From Streptococcaceae bacterium (lineage in GTDB: Bacteria > Bacillota > Bacilli > Lactobacillales > Streptococcaceae): a DNA stretch of 64,000 nucleotides. The notes under the pieces were generated by a model. The model worked only from the letters and a program-made list of their open reading frames with translations, did not search any database and had not been told where the DNA came from. Every line of letters begins with the position of its first letter. Position 1 is the first letter of the stretch. Where the stretch lies: NCBI GenBank assembly GCA_902363395.1, contig CABIZZ010000001.1:124001-188000 (forward strand). The letters run 5' to 3'. The translations under genes and the position numbers were made by a program. Shown here in pieces: positions 16,533 through 26,497 of this stretch.

Positions 16533-17315
16533 ATGGCAGTAATTTCAATGAAACAACTTCTTGAGGCTGGTGTACACTTCGGTCACCAAACTCGTCGCTG
16601 GAACCCTAAGATGGCTAAGTACATCTTCACTGAGCGTAACGGAATCCACGTTATCGACTTGCAACAAACTGTAAAATACGCTGACCAAGCATATGACTTC
16701 ATGCGTGAAGCTGCTGCAAACGACGCAGTTGTATTGTTTGTTGGTACTAAGAAACAAGCTGCTGAAGCTGTTGCTGAAGAAGCTGTTCGTTCAGGTCAAT
16801 ACTACATCAACCACCGTTGGTTGGGTGGTACCCTTACTAACTGGGGAACAATCCAAAAACGTATCGCTCGTTTGAAAGAAATCAAACGTATGGAAGAAGA
16901 AGGAATCTTCGACGTTCTTCCTAAGAAAGAAGTTGCACTTCTTAACAAACAACGCGCTCGTCTTGAAAAATTCTTGGGTGGTATCGAAGATATGCCTCGT
17001 ATCCCAGACGTAATGTACGTTGTTGACCCACACAAAGAGCAAATCGCTGTTAAAGAAGCTAAGAAATTGGGTATCCCAGTTGTAGCGATGGTCGACACAA
17101 ACACTGACCCAGACGATATCGATGTAATCATCCCAGCTAACGATGACGCTATCCGCGCTGTTAAATTGATCACTGCGAAAATGGCTGACGCTGTTATCGA
17201 AGGACGTCAAGGTGAAGATGCAGTTGCATCAGTTGAAGCTGAATTGGCAGCAACTGAAACTCAAGCAGATTCAATCGAAGAAATCGTTGAAGTTGTAGAA
17301 GGCGACAACGCTTAA
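16533..17315 (+). CDS. rpsB: 30S ribosomal protein S2
   Basis: A 260-residue protein starting [27 protein letters not shown], with the AAAGGAG site ending 12 bases upstream. The frame is open further 5', back to 16383, but that part covers the promoter and leader and is not coding. S2 signatures: WLGGTLTNW and [12 protein letters not shown]. The C-terminal tail is Glu/Ala-rich. Forms the standard rpsB-tsf pair. Codon use is strongly biased, as expected for a highly expressed gene. Confidence 0.98.
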   Translation: MAVISMKQLLEAGVHFGHQTRRWNPKMAKYIFTERNGIHVIDLQQTVKYADQAYDFMREAAANDAVVLFVGTKKQAAEAVAEEAVRSGQYYINHRWLGGTLTNWGTIQKRIARLKEIKRMEEEGIFDVLPKKEVALLNKQRARLEKFLGGIEDMPRIPDVMYVVDPHKEQIAVKEAKKLGIPVVAMVDTNTDPDDIDVIIPANDDAIRAVKLITAKMADAVIEGRQGEDAVASVEAELAATETQADSIEEIVEVVEGDNA

Positions 17316-17334
17316 TTATCACAATCGTAATTAC

Positions 17335-17389
17335 CTAGGAGGGCGGGGCTTAGCCCGGCTCTCCTATTTTTAAAAAAATATAGGAGAAT
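17335..17389 (+). promoter_or_regulatory. Intergenic hairpin pair between rpsB and tsf
   Basis: TAGGAG..GGGC/GCCC..CTCCTA followed by TTTTT looks like an intrinsic terminator. The same CTCCTAT (from 17361) can instead pair with ATAGGAG (17380-17386), which is the tsf Shine-Dalgarno. The two pairings exclude each other. They could set the S2:EF-Ts ratio by attenuation or by ribosome-site occlusion (inference). Confidence 0.6.
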
Positions 17390-17393
17390 CAAA

Positions 17394-18434
17394 ATGGCAG
17401 AAATTACAGCTAAACTTGTTAAAGAGTTGCGTGAAAAATCTGGTGCTGGTGTCATGGACGCTAAGAAAGCCTTGGTTGAGGTTGAAGGTGACATCGAAAA
17501 AGCAATCGAATTGCTTCGCGAAAAAGGTATGGCTAAGGCAGCTAAGAAAGCTGACCGTGTTGCCGCTGAAGGTTTGACTGGTGTTTATGTGAACGGTAAC
17601 GTTGCAGCAGTAGTTGAAGTAAATGCTGAAACTGACTTCGTTGCGAAAAACGCTCAATTCGTTGAATTGGTAAACGCAACAGCGAAAGTCATCGCTGAAG
17701 GTAAACCAGCTAACAACGAAGAAGCTCTTGCTTTGACAATGCCTTCAGGTGAAACTCTTGAAGCAGCATACGTATCTGCAACTGCTACAATCGGAGAAAA
17801 AATCTCATTCCGTCGTTTTGCTTTGCTTGAAAAAACAGATGCACAACACTTCGGTGCATACCAACACAACGGTGGACGTATCGGTGTTATCTCTGTTGTC
17901 GAAGGTGGAGACGAAGCACTTGCAAAACAAATCTCAATGCACATCGCTGCAATGAAACCAACTGTTCTTTCATACAAAGAATTGGATGAGCAATTCGTGA
18001 AAGATGAGTTGGCACAATTGAACCACGTGATCGACCAAGACAACGAAAGCCGTGCAATGGTTGGTAAACCAGCTCTTCCACACTTGAAGTATGGTTCTAA
18101 AGCTCAATTGACTGACGAAGTGGTTGCTCAAGCTGAAGAAGATATCAAAGCTGAATTGGCAGCTGAAGGTAAACCAGAAAAAATCTGGGATAAAATCATC
18201 CCAGGTAAAATGGACCGCTTCTTCTTGGACAACACAAAAGTTGACCAAGCCTACACTCTTCTTGCACAAGTTTACATCATGGATGACAGCAAGACAGTGG
18301 AAGCTTACCTTGAATCAGTAAATGCTTCAGTTGTTGAATTCGTTCGCTTTGAAGTTGGTGAAGGTATTGAAAAAGCTTCAAATGACTTTGAAGCAGAAGT
18401 TGCAGCTACAATGGCAGCAGCTCTTAACAACTAA
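17394..18434 (+). CDS. tsf: Translation elongation factor Ts
   Basis: A 346-residue protein, the long streptococcal form. N-terminal UBA-like domain with [16 protein letters not shown]. The core has ETDFVAKN, the conserved signature that contacts EF-Tu. Nucleotide exchange factor for EF-Tu. Shine-Dalgarno TAGGAG is 7 bases before the ATG. Strong codon bias as in rpsB. Confidence 0.98.
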   Translation: MAEITAKLVKELREKSGAGVMDAKKALVEVEGDIEKAIELLREKGMAKAAKKADRVAAEGLTGVYVNGNVAAVVEVNAETDFVAKNAQFVELVNATAKVIAEGKPANNEEALALTMPSGETLEAAYVSATATIGEKISFRRFALLEKTDAQHFGAYQHNGGRIGVISVVEGGDEALAKQISMHIAAMKPTVLSYKELDEQFVKDELAQLNHVIDQDNESRAMVGKPALPHLKYGSKAQLTDEVVAQAEEDIKAELAAEGKPEKIWDKIIPGKMDRFFLDNTKVDQAYTLLAQVYIMDDSKTVEAYLESVNASVVEFVRFEVGEGIEKASNDFEAEVAATMAAALNN

Positions 18435-18443
18435 GAATAAAAA

Positions 18444-18474
18444 AAAGAGGTTTCGATGGAAACCTCTTTTTTTG
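18444..18474 (+). terminator. Terminator of rpsB-tsf
   Basis: AAAGAGGTTTC and GAAACCTCTTT flank a GATG loop and run into seven or more T. Confidence 0.92.
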
Positions 18475-18524
18475 TAAGGAAGGTACCTAAGACATTTGTT
18501 TAAGGCATTTTCTAACTATTAGAA

Positions 18525-18699
18525 ATTTATAATTCATAAAATAACGGAGATATTCTGATTGAAAATTAATTAAAATACATACTGAGGCTTTCAGCCGTGA
18601 GGAAAGTTTTTTAATCTGTTTCAGTGAACCAAAATAATAGAAGTTATATTTCTGAAAAGTCATCTAGCTATTTTATGTAAAAACTAGTTTGTCTACATT
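18525..18699 (-). repeat. Degenerate intergenic repeat, copy B
   Basis: Read on the minus strand it opens with GTAGACAAACTAG..TTACATAAAATAGC, then ACTTCTATTAT and the core CTCACGGCTGAAAGCCTCAG, matching copy A at 12.9 kb in the same order. Its other end also carries CATAAAATAACGGAGAT on the plus strand, so copy B has inverted termini. No gene is seen in the 304-bp gap it occupies. Confidence 0.6.
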
Positions 18700-18701
18700 C
18701 T

Positions 18702-18735
18702 AAAAGGACTGAAACAGCTGTTTCAGTCCTTTTTG
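18702..18735 (-). terminator. Bidirectional terminator for the small membrane protein gene
   Basis: AAAAGGACTGAAACAG and CTGTTTCAGTCCTTTT form a perfect 16-bp palindrome with T-runs on either strand. It lies just past the stop of the minus-strand gene. Confidence 0.85.
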
Positions 18736-18738
18736 TGA

Positions 18739-19209
18739 TTAATGCGCAAAGGTATCCAGTCCAAAGAGGAGCGAGAGAGAGCCCATAATGAGACCTGCTA
18801 GGACAACCCCCAGCATGACAGCAAGGACACTCCGTTTGAAGTCCCAATCTAGAATAGAGGCGGCGAGGGTTCCAGTCCAGGCTCCAGTTCCTGGTAAGGG
18901 AATGCCGACGAATAGGAGTAGGGCCCAAAAGATTCCCTTATCTCCTGCAGCTTCTTCTAGTTTTTGTCCTCCACGATGGCCCTTGTTGAGACACCAAGTA
19001 AAGAAATTCCCGATAACAGGCTTTTCTTTTCCCCATTCCAGGATATGGCGAGCGAAAAAGAAAATAATAGGAACAGGAAGCATATTGCCAATGACCCCAA
19101 TCAGGAGGGCTTGCCAAAGAGGAATTCCGCTAGAGATAGCGTAGGGAACGGCTCCACGAAGTTCTACCAGAGGAATCATGGAGATTAAAAAAGTAATAAT
19201 GTAGTTCAT
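18739..19209 (-). CDS. COG2426-type small membrane protein (putative small multidrug export protein)
   Basis: A 156-residue, very hydrophobic protein with four or five membrane segments. Family signatures of PF06695 are the N-terminal PLVELRGAVPYAI and the central VGIPLPGTGAWTGTLAA, two re-entrant-like loops. The family name suggests drug export but substrates have not been settled, and the fold resembles SNARE/DedA-like small transporters. AAAGGA precedes the ATG. It stands alone between two terminators or promoters. Confidence 0.85.
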   Translation of the reverse strand: MNYIITFLISMIPLVELRGAVPYAISSGIPLWQALLIGVIGNMLPVPIIFFFARHILEWGKEKPVIGNFFTWCLNKGHRGGQKLEEAAGDKGIFWALLLFVGIPLPGTGAWTGTLAASILDWDFKRSVLAVMLGVVLAGLIMGSLSLLFGLDTFAH

Positions 19210-19489
19210 GTGTCATCCTTTCAATTCATCCTTTTCATTCTACCTTATCTCCGCTGGAATGACAACTATTTCAAACAGGAGAATTTCTTTTGAAGGCATG
19301 GAAATAGGGGGAACTCGAGTCCTTTATATTGAATGAGGAGCACACTCACGATTTCTTTCTCAAGTTCTCGTATATGAAAGAACTGTTAGTATAGATTAAT
19401 TCTCCAGAAAAGGCTATTTTTGCTAATAAAAATCAGTTCGACAAAGTATAGTTCTTTCAGTACAAACTATATATTCTTAGCCAGCTCTC

Positions 19490-19517
19490 TTGTTTAAGCC
19501 TCAACTTTTGGTATAGT
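19490..19517 (+). promoter_or_regulatory. Promoter of the beta-galactosidase gene
   Basis: TTGTTT (19490-19495), 16 bp, TATAGT (19512-19517) with TGG before it as an extended -10. The 384-bp gap upstream is AT-rich and otherwise holds only a loose inverted repeat (GAAAGAACT at 19376, AGTTCTTTC at 19450). No gene is seen there. Confidence 0.65.
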
Positions 19518-19550
19518 TAAAATGTAGAGTTTTTTTAGCAAACGCATTTT

Positions 19551-19564
19551 AGAAAGCGCTTACA
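19551..19564 (+). promoter_or_regulatory. Catabolite response element (CcpA cre)
   Basis: AGAAAGCGCTTACA matches the cre consensus TGWAARCGYTWNCW at 13 of 14 positions. It lies ~25-40 bases past the expected start of transcription, where CcpA normally acts as a repressor, so expression should rise when glucose is absent. Confidence 0.8.
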
Positions 19565-19593
19565 TTGTTAAAAATCCCAAGAGGAGGTTAAAT

Positions 19594-22500
19594 ATGGGAA
19601 AGTCTTTTTTTGAAAAGCGCAGTGTATTTAGTATTCGCAAGCTCGCGGTTGGAGCTTGTTCTGTATTAATCGGTGTCTCTTTTTTTGGAGCTCCATCTGT
19701 CTTAGCTGAAGAAGAAGGAAGAGCTGTAACAGAAGAGGAGATGACAGCCACAAGGGAAACGTCAGAGGTGACGAATGGAGAAGTTGGGACAAGTGATAAA
19801 GCTTCAACAACTTTAGAGGCACCTGCTGTGATTACTCCTGAAAGAAATGAGAGCGAAATCGAAAAGCCACAGGTGGAACCTCAAACAAGTGAACGTTCTG
19901 CTGGGGTTACTGAAGAGGCTACCAAGGATCAAAAACAAGTAGCGGAGGACATGGTGCAAGATCGCGAACGAGACTTTAACAAGGACTGGTATTTCAAGTT
20001 AAACGCAGCTCCTGGTGCAGAAGGGCGTCAAGTGGATGTCAAGGATTGGAAAAAATTAGATCTTCCTCATGACTGGTCTATTTTCTTTGATTTCGATCAC
20101 AACTCTCCTGCTCAAAATGAAGGGGGGCAATTAAATGGAGGGGATGCTTGGTATCGTAAGACCTTCCGTTTGGACGATAAAGATCTAGATAAGAAGGTCC
20201 GCTTGGAATTTGGCGGGGTTTATATGGATTCAAAAGTCTATGTAAACGGACAATTCGTAGGTCATTATCCAAATGGCTACAATGCCTTTTCTTATGATAT
20301 TACCCCTTATTTGAATGCGGATGGAAGTGAAAACACCATCGCGGTTCATGTGGTCAACCAACAACCAAGTAGTCGTTGGTATTCTGGAAGTGGGATTTAT
20401 CGTGATGTCAAACTCAGTGTGACGGATAAGGTCCATGTAGCTAAGTATGGGACCACCATCACGAGTCCAAAATTAGAAGAACAACAGAATGGGGCAGTCG
20501 ATACTCTTGTGAAGAGTCGTATTGTCAACCAAGATGATCAAGCCCACAGTGTGTATGCGGAATACGAAATCGTCGATCAAAATGGTCAAGTGGTCAGTGA
20601 AAAGGTGCGCAGTGAAGTGCAATCCGTTTTGGCTGGTCAAGAGATCAACCTGTCTCATACCCTTCATGTTGAAAACCCAACCCTCTGGGATGTTAAAACC
20701 AATAACCCAGCCCTTTATACTCTGTATACACGAGTCTATCGGGATTCGCAATTGGTCGATGTGCAAAAGGAACGCTTTGGTTATCGCTATCTCAACTGGA
20801 CACCAGAAGGTGGCTTCTTCCTTAACGGAGCGGCTACGAAATTCCATGGTGTTTCCCTTCACCATGATCATGGGGCCCTCGGAGCTGAGGAAAATTACAA
20901 GGCTGAATATCGCCGTCTCAAACAGATGAAGGACATGGGGGTCAATGCCATCCGGACGACCCACAACCCAGCGAGTGAACAAACCCTGCAAATTGCGTCT
21001 GAGTTGGGCTTGATGGTCCAAGAAGAAGCCTTTGATACCTGGTATGGTGGCAAGAAGCAATACGATTATGGTCGATTCTTTGAAAAGGATGCAACGCATC
21101 CAGAAGCTCGAAAAGGGGATAAGTGGTCCGACTATGACCTTCGGACCATGGTAGAGCGAGGCAAGAACAATCCTTCTATTGTGATGTGGTCAATCGGTAA
21201 CGAAGTCGGTGAAGCAGATGGATCGGATAAGTCTGTCGCAACCGTTCGTCGTCTGGTCAAGACCATCAAGGAAGTGGATGCAACCCGCTATGTCACCATG
21301 GGAGCTGATAAATTCCGCTTTGGTGATGGTTCAGGAGGCCATGAAAAGGTAGCCGCAGAGCTCGATGCGGTTGGATTTAACTATTCAGAGGCCAACTATG
21401 AAAGCCTACGCGCTAAACATCCAAACTGGCTCATTTATGGTTCTGAAACCTCTTCCGCAACGCGGACACGGGGCTCTTACTACCACCCTGAAAGAGAATG
21501 GGTCGGAAGCAACCAAGAAGACCGCCATTATGAACAATCAGATTACGGCAATGACCGGGTTGGTTGGGGTCGGACAGCGACAGCCTCTTGGACCTTTGAC
21601 CGTGATCATGCCGGCTATGCAGGGCAATTTATCTGGACAGGTACCGATTATATCGGTGAGCCAACACCATGGCACAACCAAAATGACACACCTGTGAAAA
21701 GTTCTTATTTCGGTATTGTCGATACTGCCGGCCTTCCAAAGAATGATTTTTATCTCTACCAAAGTCAATGGGTGTCAGCTGAGAAACATCCAATGGTCCA
21801 TCTCTTACCACATTGGAACTGGGACAATCCAGAATTAGCCAATCGTGTCATGGATGAAGAAGGTCGGATTCCTGTTCGTGCCTTCTCCAATGCCCACAGT
21901 GTGGAATTGATTGTCAATGGGGAATCACAAGGGGTCAAGACCTTTACTAAGAAGACCACAGCAGATGGCCGAACCTACCAAGAAGGGGCAAATCAGGATG
22001 AACTCTATCTAGAGTGGTTGGTCCCTTATGTGCCAGGTAAGGTGGAAGCTATTGCCCGCAACGAAGCAGGAGAAGTGATTGCTCGCGATCAAATCGAAAC
22101 AGCTGGGAAGCCAGCCGGTGTTCGCCTGCTGAAAGAAGAACACGCCATTGCTGCAGACGGCAAGGATTTGACCTATATTACCTATGAAATCGTCGATGAA
22201 GCAGGTCGTGTGGTCCCAACTGCCAATAACTTGGTGCATTTCCATTTGCATGGACAAGGCCAAATTGTCGGTGTCGACAATGGGGAACAGGCTAGCCGTG
22301 AACGCTACAAAGCACAGGAAGATGGCTCATGGCAACGTCGTGCCTTTAACGGCAAAGGGGTGGTCATTGTCAAATCAACGGAGCAAGCAGGCGCCTTTAC
22401 CCTGTATGCAGACTCAGACCGCTTGCAATCAGACCAAGTCAGCCTCTTTACTGGTAAGAAGGACCAAGCAGAACGCTCTATCTTGGGAGTCGAACCGGTT

Positions 22501-25500
22501 CGGACACATGTTTACTTAGGTGAAGTACCTGAACTTCCAAGTCACGTATCTGTTGTTTATAGTGATGGCAAGGCCCAAGAAGAAGCCGTTGAATGGGATG
22601 CGGCAGACTATAGCCGTGCTGGCCAAGTCCATGTGACAGGTCATGTTCAAGGACGGACGGTCGAAGCTCTGGTCGATGTGATCGGTGTGGAGCAAGTCCT
22701 TCCAGTTATCAAACAAATCTCACAGGGAGCAGATCTAGCGACAGTGGATAAGACTGTGCAATTGGTCTTTACAGATGGCCGGACAGTTAGCTATGAAGTT
22801 GATCAATGGACCTTGGAAGCTGGTCAAGAAGATCAGTTGTCCACACCAGGTGCTCGCTTGAAGGCGACAGGTCTCCTAGGCAATGGGGAAACGGTCCAAG
22901 CGACGCTAGTGGTTGCAGGAGGAGATGTAGCCAAGGCTAAGAAACCAACGGTTCAGCTAGATGGAGTAGCCCTTCCAAAATTTGGTAGTGGCAACCATAC
23001 CATTTTCCGTTCCCTCGCTTATGGGCAAGAGCCAGGTCAAGTCACAGCAAGTGCAGAAAATGCTCAAGTGACGGTCCTACAAGCTAATCGTGAAAATGGT
23101 TTGAAGGCTCAAATCTATGTTACCGCTAAGGATACGGGAGCTGTCCAGACCTATGTGGTCCAATTCCAAGAAGAAAGTCCACAGATCCAGCGCCTAGAAT
23201 TGCGTCTGCCAGAAGGGCAAGAACTCAAGGAAGACCAAACGGTACCACTTGAAGTCATTGCCCATTATCAAGATGGTAGCCAGGCAAGTCTCAAAGCAGA
23301 TCAAATCGATGTGAAGACAAGAGCTGGTAGCCAAGGAAAAGCCGTCGCAACCAATAAAGGTTTGGAATTGCGAGAAGCAGGATTGGTTCATTTAGAAGCT
23401 AACTTCCAAGGACAAACAGGGGAATTAACCTTTACCATCACGCCAAATCCTGAAGAAAAGACGGTTGTCAAGGTGCGTCCTGTACGGATTAGTACGGATC
23501 GAAATGTTTTGCCAGCTCTTCCAGAGACAGTCCTGGTCGAGTATGACAAGGGATTCCCGAAAGAAAAACGTGTGACCTGGGATGCCGTGACAGCAGATCA
23601 AGTCAAGGATTACCATAGCTTTACAGTCACAGGTCATGTAGAGGGTGTGGAAAAAGAAGCCCAAGCTCAAGTCACCGTTGAAGGCATTATCGCTGTAGAA
23701 GAAGTCAGCACGACAACGCCAGTTGGTGAAAAACCAGCCCTTCCAGAAAGCGTGCGGACTTATCACTCCAATGGCAAGACCTATGCTGCCAAGGTGGCCT
23801 GGGATGCAGTCGATCCGCAACTCTTGGCCCAAGAAGGAGAAGTTGTCATAGCAGGCCGTGTAGAAGGAACCAACCTTCCAACCCGTCTTCATATTCGTGT
23901 TTCTAGCACCACAGTCAAGGGAGCCAATGTAGCAGAGCAATGGACAGGATCAGTCTTGCCACTCGCCTTTGCAAGTGACTCTAACGATGCGGATCCAGTT
24001 GCTAAGGTCAATGATAAGGTCATCTCCTTTACCGATGCTCCAGCTAACCGTTGGACCAACTGGGGCCGTGACAATGCGGAAGATTCTGTTGGTATCTTGT
24101 TTGGGGATTCTGGTATCTTGACCAAGCGAGCAGTGGACAACCTCCATGTTGGTTTCCACGAAGACCACGGCGTTGGCGCTCCAAGTGAATATGTGATTGA
24201 GTACTATACAGGGGAACAAATCCCAACTGTTCCAAGCAATCCAAATCGCGTCAAAGACGAAACAGACCATCCATTTAACAATCCAGCCAACTGGAAAGAA
24301 GTCAGCAACCTAACCGTTGAAGAACCGGTAGCAGCTGGCAAGATGAATCATTTCAGTTTTGATAAAGTCGACACCTATGCCGTTCGGATCCGCATGAAGA
24401 CACCAGAAGGCAAACGTGGAAGCTCTATTTCAGAGATTCAGGTATTTGCCAATAAGGTTGCGGCAGAAGAAAAGAGCCAGGTGACCATTCGTGTCAACGG
24501 TGAGGTTTTACCAGGAGTAAATCCAAGTGTGACAGATTACTACATCGATGCGCGTGATCGGGCTTATCCACAAGTGGAAGCGACAGCTAGCCATCACGGT
24601 CTTGCAACGGTTGTGCCAAGCGTCCATGAAGGTGAGCCAATCCGTGTCATCCATAAAGCAGAAGATGGTACTATCTTACAAGAATACCGCCTCCATCTCA
24701 CAAGTGATGCAGAAAAACTGAAACAAGCTGCTCCAGTAGCAGTAGAAGCAGGCAGACGTTTTGTGAAAGTCGGTCAAGATCTAGTTCTACCATCTACAGT
24801 AGGTGTCTACTTCAAAGGGGACACAGGTTACGAACGCAAGGAACTTACGGTGGACTGGCAGGCTATCCCAGCTGGTGCGCTGTCTCATGAAGGCAGCTTC
24901 ACGTTAGAAGGAAAAGTCCTCGGCTATGATCTGACAGCTCAGCTGACCGTCCGGGTGTCCGAAAAGACAGGAGAAATCCTCTCTGTGAACCGTGACTACA
25001 ATGCAGAGGATACCAGAGCATTTGCTAGTGAAACCAACGATCTCGATCCAAATCAAATCGACTATATCGATTACATCAATGATGGTGGCTACAACGAATA
25101 CTATCGCTGGACCAACTGGAAGAGAGAACCGGATCAAACTGAAGTGTTTGCTGGTCTCATCTTCAAGAAAAATGGTCAAGTAACAGAGCGTTTGGTCAAT
25201 AAAGTAGCGGTCGACTTCTTTGCAGATCAGGAAACAGGCCTGCCAACGAAAACTGTTCTTGAACGCTATATTGGTCCAGACTTTGATGTCCCAGATGATT
25301 ACGGCAATTTGAAAAATCTTCCAGATCATCCATTTAACCAAGCCTCAAACTGGGAAGAAATTCCTTATAGCTTGGATTATGCCTTTGAGCCTGGTTATAT
25401 CTCTAACCTCAGCTTCAACGAAACCAGAACGAAAGCCATCCGTTTAAGAATGGTCCGTGATGAAAATCTTAAAGGAATTGGAATCATTGAATTGAGCGCC

Positions 25501-26394
25501 TATGCCCCAACAGAAGAGGCCCAGGCAACAACTGATGTTACGATCCAAGTGAATGGCAAAGACCTAGAAGGTTTTAAACCAGATGTGACAGATTATCATC
25601 TAGAGTATGAGGGAGAACGTCCAATCGTTTCAGCACAAGGCAAGAATGGAACAGCCGTTACGGTCATCGATGCTAAAAGTGCCAATGCTCCGGTTCTTGT
25701 CAAGGTTGTCTCAGAAGATGGCAAGCTCGAAAAAGTATATCAACTTTCTCTATCCGGAAAAGCACCTACAGGCTCAGCCATTCCTGAAGAAGGGGTTAAG
25801 AATCTGGTCCATACCAAACCAGAGTTGGTGATTGAGCCAGAAGAGATGGACTTTGAACGCTTAGAACGTCCAAATGCGGATCTTCCAAAAGGTGAGAAAC
25901 GTGTGGTTCAAGAAGGTCAAAAAGGGCGCAAATTGCGCTTGGTGGAAGTCTCTCAAGAAAATGGTGTGGAAAGCCAGAAGGAACTAGATGCCTTTGTAGA
26001 GCTAGATCCAGTGGCAGAAATCACGGAGGTGGGCACGAAAGAAGTGCTTCCAGACACTCCACAACCAGAGCCACAGCCTCAGCCACAACCAGAACCACAA
26101 CCGCTTCCGAACCCAGAACATCCTCATGGCTCAGAAGGACCAGTAGCTACCTCAACTCCTCAAGCATCTCTTGAGGTCAAAGCAGTGCGTCAGGAAGGGA
26201 CAGATGCAGCAGGGAAGGAAGTCGAGAAAACAGTTCAAGCGCCAGCAGTTTCAGCTGCTCCAGTTTCCGAAGGGACTTTACCAAATACAGGATCAGACGA
26301 AAGCGTCGCAAGCCTCGTTGCTGGAATCTTAGCAGCGGGCCTTGCCAGTGCTGTGCTGGACGATCAGAAAAAAAGAGCCAATAAGGCCAAGTAA
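19594..26394 (+). CDS. bgaA: Cell-wall-anchored beta-galactosidase, BgaA type (GH2)
   Basis: A 2266-residue surface exo-glycosidase. YSIRK-type signal (VFSIRKLAVGACSVLIG), then a ~75-residue linker. GH2 sugar-binding, Ig-like and TIM-barrel domains run from ~120 to ~750. The acid/base is Glu537 in WSIGNEVGE and the nucleophile Glu618 in YGSETSS (by family alignment). Next come Ig-like (Big_4) repeats with the VxWD..VTGxVxG pattern. Two related modules at ~1458-1620 and ~1808-1965, each opening AFAS[DE][ST]ND and containing RWTNW, resemble the CBM71 galactose-binding modules of pneumococcal BgaA. A G5 domain (~2069-2149), Pro/Gln spacer and LPNTG follow. Pneumococcal BgaA removes beta-1,4 galactose from host N-glycans; length and order match. 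Confidence 0.93.
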   Translation: MGKSFFEKRSVFSIRKLAVGACSVLIGVSFFGAPSVLAEEEGRAVTEEEMTATRETSEVTNGEVGTSDKASTTLEAPAVITPERNESEIEKPQVEPQTSERSAGVTEEATKDQKQVAEDMVQDRERDFNKDWYFKLNAAPGAEGRQVDVKDWKKLDLPHDWSIFFDFDHNSPAQNEGGQLNGGDAWYRKTFRLDDKDLDKKVRLEFGGVYMDSKVYVNGQFVGHYPNGYNAFSYDITPYLNADGSENTIAVHVVNQQPSSRWYSGSGIYRDVKLSVTDKVHVAKYGTTITSPKLEEQQNGAVDTLVKSRIVNQDDQAHSVYAEYEIVDQNGQVVSEKVRSEVQSVLAGQEINLSHTLHVENPTLWDVKTNNPALYTLYTRVYRDSQLVDVQKERFGYRYLNWTPEGGFFLNGAATKFHGVSLHHDHGALGAEENYKAEYRRLKQMKDMGVNAIRTTHNPASEQTLQIASELGLMVQEEAFDTWYGGKKQYDYGRFFEKDATHPEARKGDKWSDYDLRTMVERGKNNPSIVMWSIGNEVGEADGSDKSVATVRRLVKTIKEVDATRYVTMGADKFRFGDGSGGHEKVAAELDAVGFNYSEANYESLRAKHPNWLIYGSETSSATRTRGSYYHPEREWVGSNQEDRHYEQSDYGNDRVGWGRTATASWTFDRDHAGYAGQFIWTGTDYIGEPTPWHNQNDTPVKSSYFGIVDTAGLPKNDFYLYQSQWVSAEKHPMVHLLPHWNWDNPELANRVMDEEGRIPVRAFSNAHSVELIVNGESQGVKTFTKKTTADGRTYQEGANQDELYLEWLVPYVPGKVEAIARNEAGEVIARDQIETAGKPAGVRLLKEEHAIAADGKDLTYITYEIVDEAGRVVPTANNLVHFHLHGQGQIVGVDNGEQASRERYKAQEDGSWQRRAFNGKGVVIVKSTEQAGAFTLYADSDRLQSDQVSLFTGKKDQAERSILGVEPVRTHVYLGEVPELPSHVSVVYSDGKAQEEAVEWDAADYSRAGQVHVTGHVQGRTVEALVDVIGVEQVLPVIKQISQGADLATVDKTVQLVFTDGRTVSYEVDQWTLEAGQEDQLSTPGARLKATGLLGNGETVQATLVVAGGDVAKAKKPTVQLDGVALPKFGSGNHTIFRSLAYGQEPGQVTASAENAQVTVLQANRENGLKAQIYVTAKDTGAVQTYVVQFQEESPQIQRLELRLPEGQELKEDQTVPLEVIAHYQDGSQASLKADQIDVKTRAGSQGKAVATNKGLELREAGLVHLEANFQGQTGELTFTITPNPEEKTVVKVRPVRISTDRNVLPALPETVLVEYDKGFPKEKRVTWDAVTADQVKDYHSFTVTGHVEGVEKEAQAQVTVEGIIAVEEVSTTTPVGEKPALPESVRTYHSNGKTYAAKVAWDAVDPQLLAQEGEVVIAGRVEGTNLPTRLHIRVSSTTVKGANVAEQWTGSVLPLAFASDSNDADPVAKVNDKVISFTDAPANRWTNWGRDNAEDSVGILFGDSGILTKRAVDNLHVGFHEDHGVGAPSEYVIEYYTGEQIPTVPSNPNRVKDETDHPFNNPANWKEVSNLTVEEPVAAGKMNHFSFDKVDTYAVRIRMKTPEGKRGSSISEIQVFANKVAAEEKSQVTIRVNGEVLPGVNPSVTDYYIDARDRAYPQVEATASHHGLATVVPSVHEGEPIRVIHKAEDGTILQEYRLHLTSDAEKLKQAAPVAVEAGRRFVKVGQDLVLPSTVGVYFKGDTGYERKELTVDWQAIPAGALSHEGSFTLEGKVLGYDLTAQLTVRVSEKTGEILSVNRDYNAEDTRAFASETNDLDPNQIDYIDYINDGGYNEYYRWTNWKREPDQTEVFAGLIFKKNGQVTERLVNKVAVDFFADQETGLPTKTVLERYIGPDFDVPDDYGNLKNLPDHPFNQASNWEEIPYSLDYAFEPGYISNLSFNETRTKAIRLRMVRDENLKGIGIIELSAYAPTEEAQATTDVTIQVNGKDLEGFKPDVTDYHLEYEGERPIVSAQGKNGTAVTVIDAKSANAPVLVKVVSEDGKLEKVYQLSLSGKAPTGSAIPEEGVKNLVHTKPELVIEPEEMDFERLERPNADLPKGEKRVVQEGQKGRKLRLVEVSQENGVESQKELDAFVELDPVAEITEVGTKEVLPDTPQPEPQPQPQPEPQPLPNPEHPHGSEGPVATSTPQASLEVKAVRQEGTDAAGKEVEKTVQAPAVSAAPVSEGTLPNTGSDESVASLVAGILAAGLASAVLDDQKKRANKAK

Positions 26395-26433
26395 AACAGC
26401 TAGAGAAACTAGCAAAAAACGGTGAAAAGTTCA

Positions 26434-26477
26434 CAGGTAAAAAAAGGAGGATGGGGAAGTCCCACCCTCTTTACCTG
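26434..26477. other. Intergenic hairpin between bgaA and the fucosidase gene
   Basis: CAGGTAA at 26434 and TTACCTG at 26471 close a long imperfect stem (GGAGGaTGGG/CCCAccCTC). No T-run follows, so it may be an mRNA-stabilising or partial-attenuation structure within one transcript rather than a true terminator. Confidence 0.5.
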
Positions 26478-26497
26478 GTGACATAAAGGAATAGAAT

